Shown piece after piece: positions 16,167-26,154 of a DNA stretch of 64,000 bases (position 1 is the stretch's first letter; each line of letters opens with the position of its first letter). Where the stretch lies: assembly GCA_964524835.1 (NCBI GenBank), contig CAZGEG010000008.1:86776-150775 (forward strand), given 5' to 3'. The notes under the pieces were generated by a model, which was given only the letters and a program-made list of their open reading frames with translations, had not been told where the DNA came from and did not search any database. The position numbers were made by a program, and so were the translations under genes. Origin of the DNA: JACRCG01 sp964524835 (GTDB lineage: Bacteria > Desulfobacterota > Desulfuromonadia > Geobacterales > Pseudopelobacteraceae).

Positions 16167-16694
16167 TCAGTAGGACTCTTCCAGTGCGGAAATGAATTTT
16201 TGAGCGACAAGCCGGGCGGCAGCATCAAGGGCCTGTTCTTCAGCGTTGTGCTGCAGGGCAAGATCCCTGTTGGCAGGATACTGTCTTGTCCCTTGAATCT
16301 GCCCTTTCCAGAGCGGAATAGCCTCTCCCCTTCTGGATACTTCAAGTTCAACAATCAACGACAGGCTGAATTCCCGGGCCTGATCGAGGGCGTTATACGA
16401 AACCGCCCTGCTGGAATAGGAAATAAGCCGCGCCTTCATGGCAAGATCGGCACCTTCTTCATTCGCGGCAGGAGACAATCCTCGCCGGGCGTGAAGTTCT
16501 TCATAAAAAGCCCGGCGAAGAACGGTTTGCGCCGTCGGGCTGACACTCTCGTTGCTGAAAAACGGTACCCAGATGTTCCGGGCAGGTCCAATCTGCCGGG
16601 AGGGTTGCGAGTTAGTCAGGTGATAGCCGCACCCTGCGGCAGTGATCAGCAGAAGGGCAAGCGCCAACCTTTGTACCCACAGCGAAGTTGACAT
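16167..16694 (-). CDS. lptE: LPS-assembly lipoprotein LptE
   Basis: Outer-membrane lipoprotein that plugs the LptD barrel and delivers lipopolysaccharide to the cell surface, 175 residues. The signal peptide ends in the lipobox ITAAGC (Cys22), followed by GYHLTNSQ, typical of LptE. RNIWVPFFSNESV starts the mature beta-sheet domain. It lies three bases downstream of leuS and two bases upstream of holA, the leuS-lptE-holA order known in many Gram-negatives. Confidence 0.88.
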   Translation of the reverse strand: MSTSLWVQRLALALLLITAAGCGYHLTNSQPSRQIGPARNIWVPFFSNESVSPTAQTVLRRAFYEELHARRGLSPAANEEGADLAMKARLISYSSRAVSYNALDQAREFSLSLIVELEVSRRGEAIPLWKGQIQGTRQYPANRDLALQHNAEEQALDAAARLVAQKFISALEESY

Positions 16695-16697
16695 CCC

Positions 16698-19169
16698 CTA
16701 CCCCACTACAATATTGACAAGTTTGCCCTGTACGCAAATAACCTTGCGGACCGTCATTCCCTCGATGAACTGCGCGACCTTTTCATCCGCCAGCGCACGA
16801 GCCTTGAGTTCATCCTCGCCGGCTCCGGCAGCAACCGTGATCTTGGAGCGCAGTTTGCCGTTGACCTGGACGACAACCAGAAGCTCTTCGTCAATTACTG
16901 CGGTCGGGTCATAATCGGGCCAGGAGGTCAGGGTCAACTGTGTCGAATTGCCCAGTCGCTGCCAGAGTTCCTCGGTGATATGAGGGACGAAAGGGGCCAT
17001 CAGAAGAATGACGCTCTGGAGTGCTTCTTTCATTACCGCCGGGAATTGCGGCGAGGCAAGCTCTGCAGGTTGCAGAATGTTAAGGAGCTCCATTACGGAA
17101 GCAATCGCCGTATTGAAATGGAAACGTTCGTCGATATCCTCGCTCACCTTGCGGATCGTTTTATGGACGGCTCTGCGCAAGGTTCGTTCTTCGGCGGTGA
17201 GCGAACCGGTGTCAAGAGGTCCGGCGCACCGCACCATTTCTAGCCGGTCATGTACCAGTTTCCAGATGCGGCTCAAGAAACGGAAGGAGCCCTCTACCCC
17301 CTGGTCGTTCCAGTCCAGGTCCTTTTCCGGAGGTGCGGCAAAAAGTGAAAACAGCCGGGCGGTGTCTGCACCGTACCTTGAGATCAGGGCGTCTGGATCG
17401 ACAGCATTCCCCTTCGACTTGCTCATTTTGGCGCCGTCTTTAATGACCATCCCCTGCGTCAGAAGATTAACAAACGGTTCATTGGCAGAAGTATGTCCCA
17501 GATCTCGCATTACTTTTGTAAAGAAGCGCGCATACAACAGGTGCAGCACGGCATGCTCGATACCGCCGATGTACTGATCAACCGGCATCCAGTGGTCAAC
17601 AGCTTCACGGTCGAGGATGCCCTCCTTGAAATCGGGACAGCAGTAACGGAGGTAATACCAGGATGACTGTACAAACGTGTCCATCGTATCGGTTTCACGA
17701 CGGGCAGCTTTTCCGCACGCGGGACAGGAACAGTGCACGAACGACTCCATCCGGGCCAGCGGACTTCCCCCTTCACCGCTGAAGGCGACATCTTTCGGCA
17801 GTACGACCGGCAGATCCTTTTCAGGCACCGGTACCACGCCGCAGCTGTCGCAGTAGATCACCGGGATCGGGTTGCCCCAATAGCGCTGGCGGGAAATTCC
17901 CCAGTCGCGGAGACGGAAATTGGTCGTTTTGGTGCCTTTTCCTTCCTGTTGCAGGAAATCGGCTATCGCTTCTTTGGCGTCACCGCTCTGCAGGCCGTCG
18001 AATCGGCCTGAATGCGTCATGATACCCGCATCGGTATACGCCTCGGTCATGCCGGCCGGATCAAGCGTAACTCCGGCTGGCTGGATTACGACCTGCAGCG
18101 GCAGGTCGTATTTTTTGGCGAACTCAAAATCGCGCTGGTCGTGGGTCGGTACCGCCATGACGGCACCGGTGCCGTAATCCATCAGGACAAAGTTGGCCAG
18201 GAAGACCGGCATCCGCGCTCCGGTCAAGGGATTGATGCAGTAGGAGCCGGTAAAGACCCCCTCTTTCTCGAAATCATCGGCGGTGCGCTTGATGCGGTCG
18301 GTTTTTCTTATTTTTTCGATAAAAGCGACGACCGCTTCTCTCCGCTCAGGGACGGCCAGTTCAAGGGCGCGGGGATGCTCAGGGGCCAGCGACATGAAGG
18401 TCGCACCGAAGACCGTGTCCTGGCGGGTCGTGAATACCCGGACCGGTTCCGTGCTATTTTCGACCGGGAAATCGATTTCGCAGCCGAAACTCTTGCCGAT
18501 CCAGTTACGCTGCATGACGAGCACCCGCTCCGGCCAGCCGGGAAGTTTGTAGGTGTTTTCAAGCAGCTCTTCGGCATAATCGGTTATCCGGAAAAACCAC
18601 TGGTCAAGCTCCTTCAGCGTAACATCACTGTCGCATCGCCAGCAGCCGCCGTCTTCAACCTGCTCATTGGCGAGAACGGTTTCGCATTTCGGGCACCAGT
18701 TGACGTAGGAGGTCTTCTTGTAGGCCAGTCCCTTGGCAAACATTTCCAGAAAAAGCTTCTGCTCCCAGCGGTAATAATCGACGTCACAGGTGGCAAGTTC
18801 GCGGTCCCAGTCGTAGGAGAAACCCATCTTCTTGATCTGGTTCCGCATGTAGGCAATATTTTCATGCGTCCAGGTCGCGGGATGGCTCTTGTTCTGGATG
18901 GCGGCGTTTTCAGCCGGCATGCCGAATGCGTCCCACCCCATCGGATGCATGACGTTGAATCCGCGCATCCTTTTGAACCTGCCGATAACGTCGCCGATGG
19001 AATAATTGCGGACGTGCCCCATGTGGATGCGGCCGGACGGATAAGGGAACATCTCCAGGAGATAATATTTCTGTTTATCCTGGTCTGCCGCTGCTTTAAA
19101 CGTCTGTTCGCATTCCCAGACCGACTGCCATTTCTGTTCCACGTCTTTTGGTACGTACTTCTGCTCCAC
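16698..19169 (-). CDS. leuS: Leucyl-tRNA synthetase
   Basis: Class I synthetase of 823 residues, close to the bacterial norm. HIGH motif: PSGRIHMGHVRNYSIGD near residues 45-61; KMSKS motif: DGAKMSKSKGNAVDPD. The CP1 editing domain carries the threonine-rich segment around TTRQDTVFGATF and the GTGAVMAVPTHDQRD editing site. The zinc ribbon CPKC..CWRC is intact. It starts 40 bases after the multiheme cytochrome gene, on the same strand. Confidence 0.97.
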   Translation of the reverse strand: MEQKYVPKDVEQKWQSVWECEQTFKAAADQDKQKYYLLEMFPYPSGRIHMGHVRNYSIGDVIGRFKRMRGFNVMHPMGWDAFGMPAENAAIQNKSHPATWTHENIAYMRNQIKKMGFSYDWDRELATCDVDYYRWEQKLFLEMFAKGLAYKKTSYVNWCPKCETVLANEQVEDGGCWRCDSDVTLKELDQWFFRITDYAEELLENTYKLPGWPERVLVMQRNWIGKSFGCEIDFPVENSTEPVRVFTTRQDTVFGATFMSLAPEHPRALELAVPERREAVVAFIEKIRKTDRIKRTADDFEKEGVFTGSYCINPLTGARMPVFLANFVLMDYGTGAVMAVPTHDQRDFEFAKKYDLPLQVVIQPAGVTLDPAGMTEAYTDAGIMTHSGRFDGLQSGDAKEAIADFLQQEGKGTKTTNFRLRDWGISRQRYWGNPIPVIYCDSCGVVPVPEKDLPVVLPKDVAFSGEGGSPLARMESFVHCSCPACGKAARRETDTMDTFVQSSWYYLRYCCPDFKEGILDREAVDHWMPVDQYIGGIEHAVLHLLYARFFTKVMRDLGHTSANEPFVNLLTQGMVIKDGAKMSKSKGNAVDPDALISRYGADTARLFSLFAAPPEKDLDWNDQGVEGSFRFLSRIWKLVHDRLEMVRCAGPLDTGSLTAEERTLRRAVHKTIRKVSEDIDERFHFNTAIASVMELLNILQPAELASPQFPAVMKEALQSVILLMAPFVPHITEELWQRLGNSTQLTLTSWPDYDPTAVIDEELLVVVQVNGKLRSKITVAAGAGEDELKARALADEKVAQFIEGMTVRKVICVQGKLVNIVVG

Positions 19170-19209
19170 GGTAATTTCCTTTCGTGCCTTGAATAATCTG
19201 GATATCTGT

Positions 19210-21369
19210 TTATTGCATCTGCTGCGGTCGCCAATCCGACTCTTTCTGATGGCAGCGTTCGCAGGTCGTCGGATCCTTGACGCTGAACGCCATGCTGAAG
19301 CCGTGGCAACTGCCGCAGAACTTGCCCTGGTCCATCTCCTTCATCACCCAGCGCTTGTCTGATGATCCCGAGGGGACGACGGTATAATGACAATCACTGC
19401 AATTATACCCTTTCTCTGTATGCGGCTTATGGCTGAATTCAACATTGCCGGTATTGGGGGAAAGCTCGTAACGAATCGACCGCGGAGTTCCGGGGTGGCA
19501 CTTCAGGCAGTTGGATTTTACACTGAAAGCCGTTTTTTCATCATGGCAGTTGCCGCAGGATCTGCCCTGCTCCATCTGGTTCATGGTGAAACGTTTATTG
19601 CCGGGACCCGGAATGTACAGTGCGGGGTGGCAGTCCTTGCAGCTGTAGGCCGCTACATGCACAGTATGGCTGAATTCGGCGCTGCCGGGGCGGAAATGGA
19701 TCTGCTTGACCGTATGGCATTTCTGACAGTCGGATTTTACGCCAAATGCGGTCTTCCCGTCATGGCAGGTGCCGCACGAGCTCCCCTTTTCCATTTCGGC
19801 CATGCTCTTTCGCACGCTCTCTTTTCCGGCTTTGAAAATTTGATTATGGCATTCCACACAGGTATACATGCCCTTGTGAACAGTATGGCTGAAGGTTGTG
19901 TCGCCGGTTTCCTTGACACTGAAAACGACATTGACGGTGGATTTGTGACATTTGTCACAATCACCTTTTACACTGAAAACAGTTGAGCCGTCGTGGCAGC
20001 TGCCGCATGAAGAACCCTTTTCCATCTGCGCCATGGAAAACCGCTTGTTATCAGGCCCGGCGCTGTATAACCGGCTATGGCAATCGCTGCAGGTGTATAC
20101 GTCAAGATGCTTGTCATGGTTAAAGCGGGCGTCATGAGAAAACAGCACTTCCTTGACGGGATGGCATTTACTGCAGGACTTGACACCGAAGGCGTTTTTC
20201 CCGTCATGACAACTCCCGCATGATTTCCCCTTGTCCATTTCGTTCATAGTGAAGCGTCTGGAAGCAGCCCCGGCTGCAGCGATGCCGTTATGGCACTGGC
20301 CGCAGGTGAAATAGGCGCGATGTTTCGCGTGACTGAATGTAACTGTGCCGGCATCCTTAACCGGGAAGACTCGATCAGGGGGGGAGGATGGGTGACATTT
20401 TTCGCAATTACCAGATACGCCGAAGGCCGCCTTGCCGTCATGACACGCGCCGCACGATTTCCCCTGCTCCATTTGCGGCATCGTATAGCGGACACTGCGG
20501 CTTCCGCCTATAAATACGGCACTGTGGCATTCATCGCATTTAAACATCTTGAGGTGGTCGCCATGGCTGAATCGTGCGTCGAAAGCCTTGAAACGGATGT
20601 CCATGACGTTTTTATGGCATTTCTGGCATTCGCCGGTGACGGAAAAAGCGGCTTTTCCGTTGTGGCAGGCACCGCAGGATTTACCGGATTCCATGTCAAG
20701 CATCGTATGCCGCACCCGATTCGGTCCGGGTACGAAAATCTTGTTGTGACATTCCGAACAGGCAAATGACATCTCCAGATGGGCGGTGTGACTGAATACC
20801 GACCCTCCGGCCAGCGGTATTTCTCCAACCTGGTGACATTTAACGCAATCTCCGGAAACTGAAAAAGCGCTTTTGCCGTCGTGGCAGCTGCCGCAGGATT
20901 TCCCCCGCTGCATCTGGGACATGGTGACGTGCGGGTTGGTCTTGTCCGCTTTATAAAGGGCGTCATGGCAATCCGTACAGGTGTACATGCCGAGATGCTT
21001 GCTGTGTTTGAAAGTCAGCGTTCCGAAATCGGGTATGACCATCGCTACTTCATCAACCGTGTGACAACTGGAGCAGTTGTTCAGTTGCGGTGTTTTTGGA
21101 TTTTCCTTGTTGTGGCAAGCGCCGCAAGATTTCCCCTTTTCCATTTCAGCCATGGTAACGGAGCGGTTGTTTTTACGGTTTATATGGAAAATGGAATTGT
21201 GACAGGCGGCACAGTTGTTGTTCAGGCTTTTGAGGTGATTTTCATGGCTGAAGGGGATGCTTCCGGCGTTCCTGCTTTTAATATGGAGCGTCTGCTTGAA
21301 ATCTGCAGAGACAGACCAAGGAAGAGCCATAACGACCGCCAGCAAAAATATATGTAGAAACCGTTTCAT
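19210..21369 (-). CDS. 27-heme c-type cytochrome
   Basis: 719 residues with a signal peptide (MKRFLHIFLLAVVMALPWS, cleaved near SVSA) and 27 CXXCH heme motifs. They fall in nine repeats of about 75 residues, each with three hemes and an FSHxxH-type segment giving distal His ligands, as in triheme c7 domains strung together. Such polyheme chains act as periplasmic or outer-surface electron conduits. From memory, G. sulfurreducens has a 27-heme cytochrome next to leuS and a che cluster (GSU2210), and this looks like its ortholog. It starts 27 bases after cheB, with no room for a promoter-terminator pair. Confidence 0.94.
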   Translation of the reverse strand: MKRFLHIFLLAVVMALPWSVSADFKQTLHIKSRNAGSIPFSHENHLKSLNNNCAACHNSIFHINRKNNRSVTMAEMEKGKSCGACHNKENPKTPQLNNCSSCHTVDEVAMVIPDFGTLTFKHSKHLGMYTCTDCHDALYKADKTNPHVTMSQMQRGKSCGSCHDGKSAFSVSGDCVKCHQVGEIPLAGGSVFSHTAHLEMSFACSECHNKIFVPGPNRVRHTMLDMESGKSCGACHNGKAAFSVTGECQKCHKNVMDIRFKAFDARFSHGDHLKMFKCDECHSAVFIGGSRSVRYTMPQMEQGKSCGACHDGKAAFGVSGNCEKCHPSSPPDRVFPVKDAGTVTFSHAKHRAYFTCGQCHNGIAAAGAASRRFTMNEMDKGKSCGSCHDGKNAFGVKSCSKCHPVKEVLFSHDARFNHDKHLDVYTCSDCHSRLYSAGPDNKRFSMAQMEKGSSCGSCHDGSTVFSVKGDCDKCHKSTVNVVFSVKETGDTTFSHTVHKGMYTCVECHNQIFKAGKESVRKSMAEMEKGSSCGTCHDGKTAFGVKSDCQKCHTVKQIHFRPGSAEFSHTVHVAAYSCKDCHPALYIPGPGNKRFTMNQMEQGRSCGNCHDEKTAFSVKSNCLKCHPGTPRSIRYELSPNTGNVEFSHKPHTEKGYNCSDCHYTVVPSGSSDKRWVMKEMDQGKFCGSCHGFSMAFSVKDPTTCERCHQKESDWRPQQMQ

Positions 21370-21396
21370 TAATAATCACCTTCAGGCTTAAAAATA

Positions 21397-22467
21397 TCAG
21401 GAAAATCCACCCTGGATAATGATTTCTGCCGCAACCCGGTCCAACGGAACTGAGCGATCAACCACACCGGTAGCTACCGCTTCCCGCGGCATGCCGTACA
21501 CGATGGCGGTTTCTTCCGATTCTGCAATAACGTACCCGCCCTGCTCTTTTATGGCCCGTACACCTTTGCTGCCGTCATTTCCCATGCCGGTCAGGATCAC
21601 GGCCGCCACCCTGTTGCGGTATATGCCGGCACAGGACTGGAGCATGACATCGACAGAAGGGACATACCGATCGGTTTCAGAAGGCGCAACAATGCGCGCT
21701 GTTACCTGTCCTCCGCATACGTCGAAGGTCATGTTCCTGCCGCCAGGTGCAATCAGGATTCTGCCGGGAAGAACAAGATCCCCGTCCTCGGCTTCTTTGA
21801 TATCAAAGAGCGAGGTGCGATTGAGCCGGTCTGCGAAGGCCTTGGTAAAACCTGCGGGCATGTGCTGTGAAACAACGACCGCAAAAGGGTACTTCTGTTC
21901 AAATGCGGTGAATATCTGCTGCAGGGCGGGCGGCCCACCGGTCGAGGTGCCGATTGCCACAAGATCAATCGCATGATGAATGCCGATCCCGGCCTTTCCT
22001 GCCGCTGCCGGTTCGGCTGCTGCGCGCTCAGGAACTGCGCTTCCGGAGACCGTCCGGACGTGGCTTCCCGGCTTCAGTGCAAGAATCTGCAATACTTTTT
22101 TCTGCAGATCTTCCTTTATGGAGAGCAGATCAACAGAAGCGCTGCTGGAAGGTTTTGCCACAAAGTCAAGTGCACCAAGTTCAAGCGCCCTGAAAACCTT
22201 GTCCGCGCCGCTCAAGGCACTGATAACAATCACCGGAAGTGAAAAACGGGTGGTCAGGATGCGAAGCAGCGTAAATCCGTCCATCTTCGGCATCTCCAGA
22301 TCCAGTGTTATCAGATCCGGTTTGAGTGCAATGACCTTCTGAATCCCCTCTTCTCCGTTTATCGCATACCCCACGACTTCAACAGAATCAAGCCCTTCCA
22401 GCATGCGGGTTATAGTGCGACGGCTGAAAGCCGAGTCATCAACAACAACGACCCTGATCTTTTTCAC
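21397..22467 (-). CDS. cheB: Chemotaxis methylesterase/deamidase CheB
   Basis: Response-regulator enzyme that removes methyl groups from chemoreceptors, 356 residues. The receiver domain has phospho-acceptor Asp56 (LITLDLEMPKMDG). After an Ala-rich linker the catalytic domain shows Ser175 (GTSTGGPP), His202 (SQHMPAGF) and Asp298 (GMGNDGSKG). Its start overlaps the end of cheR by four bases. It is the last chemotaxis gene before the 27-heme cytochrome. Confidence 0.96.
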   Translation of the reverse strand: MKKIRVVVVDDSAFSRRTITRMLEGLDSVEVVGYAINGEEGIQKVIALKPDLITLDLEMPKMDGFTLLRILTTRFSLPVIVISALSGADKVFRALELGALDFVAKPSSSASVDLLSIKEDLQKKVLQILALKPGSHVRTVSGSAVPERAAAEPAAAGKAGIGIHHAIDLVAIGTSTGGPPALQQIFTAFEQKYPFAVVVSQHMPAGFTKAFADRLNRTSLFDIKEAEDGDLVLPGRILIAPGGRNMTFDVCGGQVTARIVAPSETDRYVPSVDVMLQSCAGIYRNRVAAVILTGMGNDGSKGVRAIKEQGGYVIAESEETAIVYGMPREAVATGVVDRSVPLDRVAAEIIIQGGFS

Positions 22468-23342
22468 AGGTGACCTCCCGTCGGAAGACGTTCGGGTTTT
22501 TGATATATCATGTCGTTTTTGAAGTGACGGAGAGTGAACATTGTTGTGACATTCATAAGCGATTCAGAGTGACCCAGCAGGAGAAATCCGCCATCATAGA
22601 GTGCGGTGTGAAATGATTCAATGACACGTTTTTTGGCCGCCTGGTCAAAGTAGATTATGACGTTGCGACAGAAAATAAGGTCTACCTTGCCGAGCATCGT
22701 CAGGCGATTTGTGTCAAAAAGATTGAGATGACTGATGGTTACCAACTCACGGATAGAATCATTTACTTTATAGCCGTCATCTTGCTGATGGAAAAAACGT
22801 TTCAGATCGCTCTCTTCAGTCGCCCGAAAGGAAGATCTGCCGTATACGGCGCGGCGGGCCTGCTGCAGTACCTTCTGGCTGATATCGGTGCCGATGATCT
22901 CTATTCTCCACCCTGACAGTTCAGGTATGGTACTCAGCAGCATCGCGATAGTGTACGGTTCTTCTCCTGTCGAGCACCCTGCACTCCAGATGCGCAGTGA
23001 GCGGTTACCATGCGCAGCCTTGCTTTTGATCAGTTCAGGGATGATCTCTTCGGTAAAAGCTCTGAGCTGGAACGACTCACGAAAAAAATAAGTTTCGTTT
23101 GTCGTAAGAACATCCATGATATCCATTAGTTCCTGCTCTTTGCTCCTGTTGTACTTCAAAAAATGGTAGTAGTCATAAAACGTGGGGAGATTCAGGTCTG
23201 TCAAGCGGTGGGAAAGGCGCTTTTCAAGAATGTACTTTGAGTCCTGGTCAAAATAAATACCGCAATGTGCGTAGATACAGTCACGCAATAGGTGGAATTC
23301 ATCGTCGGACATACTATGATCGTTGGCAAAAGAGAACGTCAT
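22464..23342 (-). CDS. cheR: Chemoreceptor methyltransferase CheR
   Basis: SAM-dependent glutamate methyltransferase, 292 residues from the Met at 23342; that start overlaps the stop of the HEAT gene (ATGA), and a longer frame begins at 23348. The N-terminal helical domain is followed by TNETYFFRE and the SAM-binding IWSAGCSTGEEPYTIAM, then DLIFCRNVIIYFD. It works with CheB in adaptation. Confidence 0.95.
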   Translation of the reverse strand: MTFSFANDHSMSDDEFHLLRDCIYAHCGIYFDQDSKYILEKRLSHRLTDLNLPTFYDYYHFLKYNRSKEQELMDIMDVLTTNETYFFRESFQLRAFTEEIIPELIKSKAAHGNRSLRIWSAGCSTGEEPYTIAMLLSTIPELSGWRIEIIGTDISQKVLQQARRAVYGRSSFRATEESDLKRFFHQQDDGYKVNDSIRELVTISHLNLFDTNRLTMLGKVDLIFCRNVIIYFDQAAKKRVIESFHTALYDGGFLLLGHSESLMNVTTMFTLRHFKNDMIYQKPERLPTGGHL

Positions 23343-25168
23343 GAACAACCCGGTTTGATAACGCGCTCGAGAGATTTGGCCGCCTGACGGGCAATGTCCG
23401 GATCACTGCTGTCTACCGCATGCCGGATAATCTCCTCCGACTCTGATCCGCCAATTACTTCGAGAATTTTCAAGCTGGTTATCATCAACAGACCTTCCGT
23501 CCCGGTATGAATATTTTTAATGATAGAGAGCGCCTTGGCCGGTTCAATCCTGGCGATGGCTTTTAATGCTGCAGACTGCACCCAGACATCCTGATCATTC
23601 AAGGCATGTTCAAGAGCGTCGAGTGTTGCCGTGTCCTGCAAATTTCCAAGGGCATCGGCAACCGCTATGCGGACTTCAGGATCCTCATCAGCCAGCGCCA
23701 ATACAAGCATCGAACCGGATGTCTCGACCCTGTTGGTTCCTATGGCAGAAACAGCGGCTTTACGAACCTGCGGGTCTTCGTCTTTTATGAGAAGAAGCAG
23801 CCGATCCTGTTCTCCCAAAGAAGCCAGCAAAAACGCAGCAGCTTTCCGGTGGTGAGGTTCCTTTGATGAGCAGAAACGGCCTACTTCAGCAAGAATTGCT
23901 GAACGGCTGATGATGACCAGTGACTGCAGACTGGCAGCCGCGGCCGCATATACGTTCGCTTCACTGTCGTCAATCAGCGCAATCAGTTCGGGAACCAATG
24001 TAATCAGGCCAAGCTTCCCGACCGCCCGTGCAGCTGCATTGCGAACCTGCGGTGAGGGGTCGCGAAGAGCATTCCTGATTATGTCATTAAAACCGGAATA
24101 GCCGCACTCGGCAATCAGAATGCAGAGGCCGCTGCGTCCATTCTCTTCAAGAGTTGAATATCGTGAGATAATTTCATACAGCGCTTCACGTCCGAAGCTC
24201 TTCAGTGCTGAAAGAGCTGCAGTTGAAGACCTCTCGTCCGAATATGCTTCAATCAACAGCGGAATGAAACGGGTGTCCCTGGTCACAACACCGGTCCAGA
24301 GCAGGGATTCAGTCAAGACTTCATCCCGTTTGTCATACAATTCAAGCAACCCGTTAATAATATCGCTTTCCTTCAGGAACTGGAGAGCTTCGCGAATCAT
24401 TGACTGTGATGCAGCCGAAGAGCGGCCGTATATTTTATACAGGGCTTTCAACGCGGCGGCACGGCTGTTTTTCTGAAGACAGGATAAGCCGTTCAGCAGA
24501 AGCTTGAAGGAACTTTCATCGGAAATGGTACCCAGGCATTCAAAAACAGCCTTTCTGAGTATATCCTGATCTGCCAGTTTTATCAGCGCTTCCGGTACCG
24601 GAGCCGGCTTTGCCAGGGTTCCCAATGCACCCAGCGCGCTGAAGCGAAACAGTACCTCGTCTCTCTCAAGAATCGATTGCATAAGGCTCTCTGCCGCTTC
24701 CGCATTACCCAGTGCGCCCAGTTGCTCCGCGGCGGCTGATGCAACATTCACTTCGGGATCATTTAGGGCCTGTAACAATGCCGGAACAAAGATCGGATCA
24801 CCGATAGCCCCCATGACGTCGACAACAAATTTTCGCACATCGTCATCCCGATCCTGTACCATTTTCAGCAACGACGAGGCGGACGCGGAGCCGAGCCTAA
24901 TAACGGCTTCTGCTGCAGAGTTCCGCAGACCGGCATTATCCTCATTGCGGAGGAGGTTCAGCAGCAGCTCAACGGACACGAGATCGGGTTTCGAACAGAC
25001 ATAACACTCAACCGCCTCTTTGCGCACCCGCCAGCTTTCATCTCCCATTGCAGTAAATAAAATGGCCTGTGCGTCAAGACATGGAATATCCCGCAACGAA
25101 TACAGGGCTGACCTGCGAATTTCCTCATCAGCGGATTGAAGGGCGTTGCGTATATCTTGTAGATCCAT
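23339..25168 (-). CDS. HEAT-repeat protein in the chemotaxis operon
   Basis: About 609 residues from the Met at 25168 (MDLQDIRNALQSAD), built almost wholly of HEAT/PBS-lyase-type helical repeats (for example DDVRKFVVDVMGAIGDP, DPEVRIAVADALGNL and DQDVWVQSAALKAIAR). No enzyme domain is seen. Such solenoids are protein-binding scaffolds. It lies between cheW and cheR, with a 118-base gap before it and an overlap after it. A role as an adaptor for the signalling complex or a sensor input is inferred from position only. Confidence 0.82.
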   Translation of the reverse strand: MDLQDIRNALQSADEEIRRSALYSLRDIPCLDAQAILFTAMGDESWRVRKEAVECYVCSKPDLVSVELLLNLLRNEDNAGLRNSAAEAVIRLGSASASSLLKMVQDRDDDVRKFVVDVMGAIGDPIFVPALLQALNDPEVNVASAAAEQLGALGNAEAAESLMQSILERDEVLFRFSALGALGTLAKPAPVPEALIKLADQDILRKAVFECLGTISDESSFKLLLNGLSCLQKNSRAAALKALYKIYGRSSAASQSMIREALQFLKESDIINGLLELYDKRDEVLTESLLWTGVVTRDTRFIPLLIEAYSDERSSTAALSALKSFGREALYEIISRYSTLEENGRSGLCILIAECGYSGFNDIIRNALRDPSPQVRNAAARAVGKLGLITLVPELIALIDDSEANVYAAAAASLQSLVIISRSAILAEVGRFCSSKEPHHRKAAAFLLASLGEQDRLLLLIKDEDPQVRKAAVSAIGTNRVETSGSMLVLALADEDPEVRIAVADALGNLQDTATLDALEHALNDQDVWVQSAALKAIARIEPAKALSIIKNIHTGTEGLLMITSLKILEVIGGSESEEIIRHAVDSSDPDIARQAAKSLERVIKPGCS

Positions 25169-25286
25169 TACCTGGCGACTCCTGACCCTGATAAACAGGA
25201 TACTTGCGTTTGTACATTTCTTATCCCGCAACGGCAGGATACGTTACCTCATACTTACAGGCGTGCGCTCTGCCTGCAGGAAAGTG

Positions 25287-25751
25287 CTATGCGGATGCGA
25301 CCGCTTGATTTCCGGTATGGGTACGAAGAAGTGAATCAATATCCAGAATCATGAAGACGCGGTTATTTGACAGGCAGACACCCAGCAGAAACTCCATTCC
25401 CACCCCCTCTGTCATCTGGATCGGCGGTTTTATGTCGTCGACAGGTACAGAAACAACCTCCATGACGTCGTCCACCACGAGGGCCAGCTGCTGCTTGACC
25501 AGTGACACAATCAGCAGCTTTCCGACCGGCACGCCGGCCTCAACGGGCATCCCGAGTCGCTTGCGCATATTCATGACCGGTATAACAGACCCGCGCAGGT
25601 TGATAACACCCTCCAGAAGTGGAGAAGCGCAGGGCAGTGGCGAGAGTGTCTGAGGTACGAGGATTTCTCGTATTCTCATGATATCGACAGCAAACAGCTT
25701 GTCCCCGAGACTGAAACAGGCGAGCTGGACATGAGTGGTTGCACCCTCCAT
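25287..25751 (-). CDS. cheW: CheW-type coupling protein
   Basis: CheW domain of about 154 residues (from the Met at 25751, which follows the CheY stop directly; the frame runs back to 25796). VQLACFSLGDKLFAVDIMRI, LEGVINLRGSVIPVMNMR and a conserved C-terminal LLDID-like segment are typical. It joins CheA to chemoreceptors. It is the second CheW of the cluster. Confidence 0.92.
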   Translation of the reverse strand: MEGATTHVQLACFSLGDKLFAVDIMRIREILVPQTLSPLPCASPLLEGVINLRGSVIPVMNMRKRLGMPVEAGVPVGKLLIVSLVKQQLALVVDDVMEVVSVPVDDIKPPIQMTEGVGMEFLLGVCLSNNRVFMILDIDSLLRTHTGNQAVASA

Positions 25752-25752
25752 G

Positions 25753-26142
25753 CTATTCACTGGCTCCGGGAATGGAGAGCAGCCTGTTGATCTCATCGAT
25801 AATCATTGCTGACTTGAACGGTTTGACCAGATAAGCATTGGCACCGCATAAAACCCCCCGGTCATGATCGTCCTGGGCTTTTTTCCCGGTCAGCATGATG
25901 ATCGGCACAGCGGCGGTGCGAGGATCTTTACGTATCTGCCGGCAGACCTCAAAGCCATCGATATCCGGCAGCATGATGTCCAGGAGTACGAGGTCAAACT
26001 CATCCACCCCGATCTTGTCGATCGCCAATTTACCGGTAGCTGCGCTAATGACTTCAAATCCCTTGACTGTCAGGAGAATTGTCTCCAGCTTGAGAAGGCT
26101 TTCTTCATCTTCAACGATCAGTACTCTCTTTTTTTTCAGCAT
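25753..26142 (-). CDS. CheY-like response regulator
   Basis: Single receiver domain, 129 residues, with acidic pocket EDEE near residues 11-14, Asp55 as phospho-acceptor (LVLLDIMLPD) and Lys in YLVKPF. No output domain. Probably phosphorylated by the CheA of this operon. It lies between two cheW genes. Confidence 0.92.
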   Translation of the reverse strand: MLKKKRVLIVEDEESLLKLETILLTVKGFEVISAATGKLAIDKIGVDEFDLVLLDIMLPDIDGFEVCRQIRKDPRTAAVPIIMLTGKKAQDDHDRGVLCGANAYLVKPFKSAMIIDEINRLLSIPGASE

Positions 26143-26154
26143 GCCGGCCCCTTT

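Noticed and set aside
18012..19196. Long open frame of 394 codons on the plus strand
   Set aside because: Entirely antisense to leuS, which has all synthetase motifs; no family features of its own.
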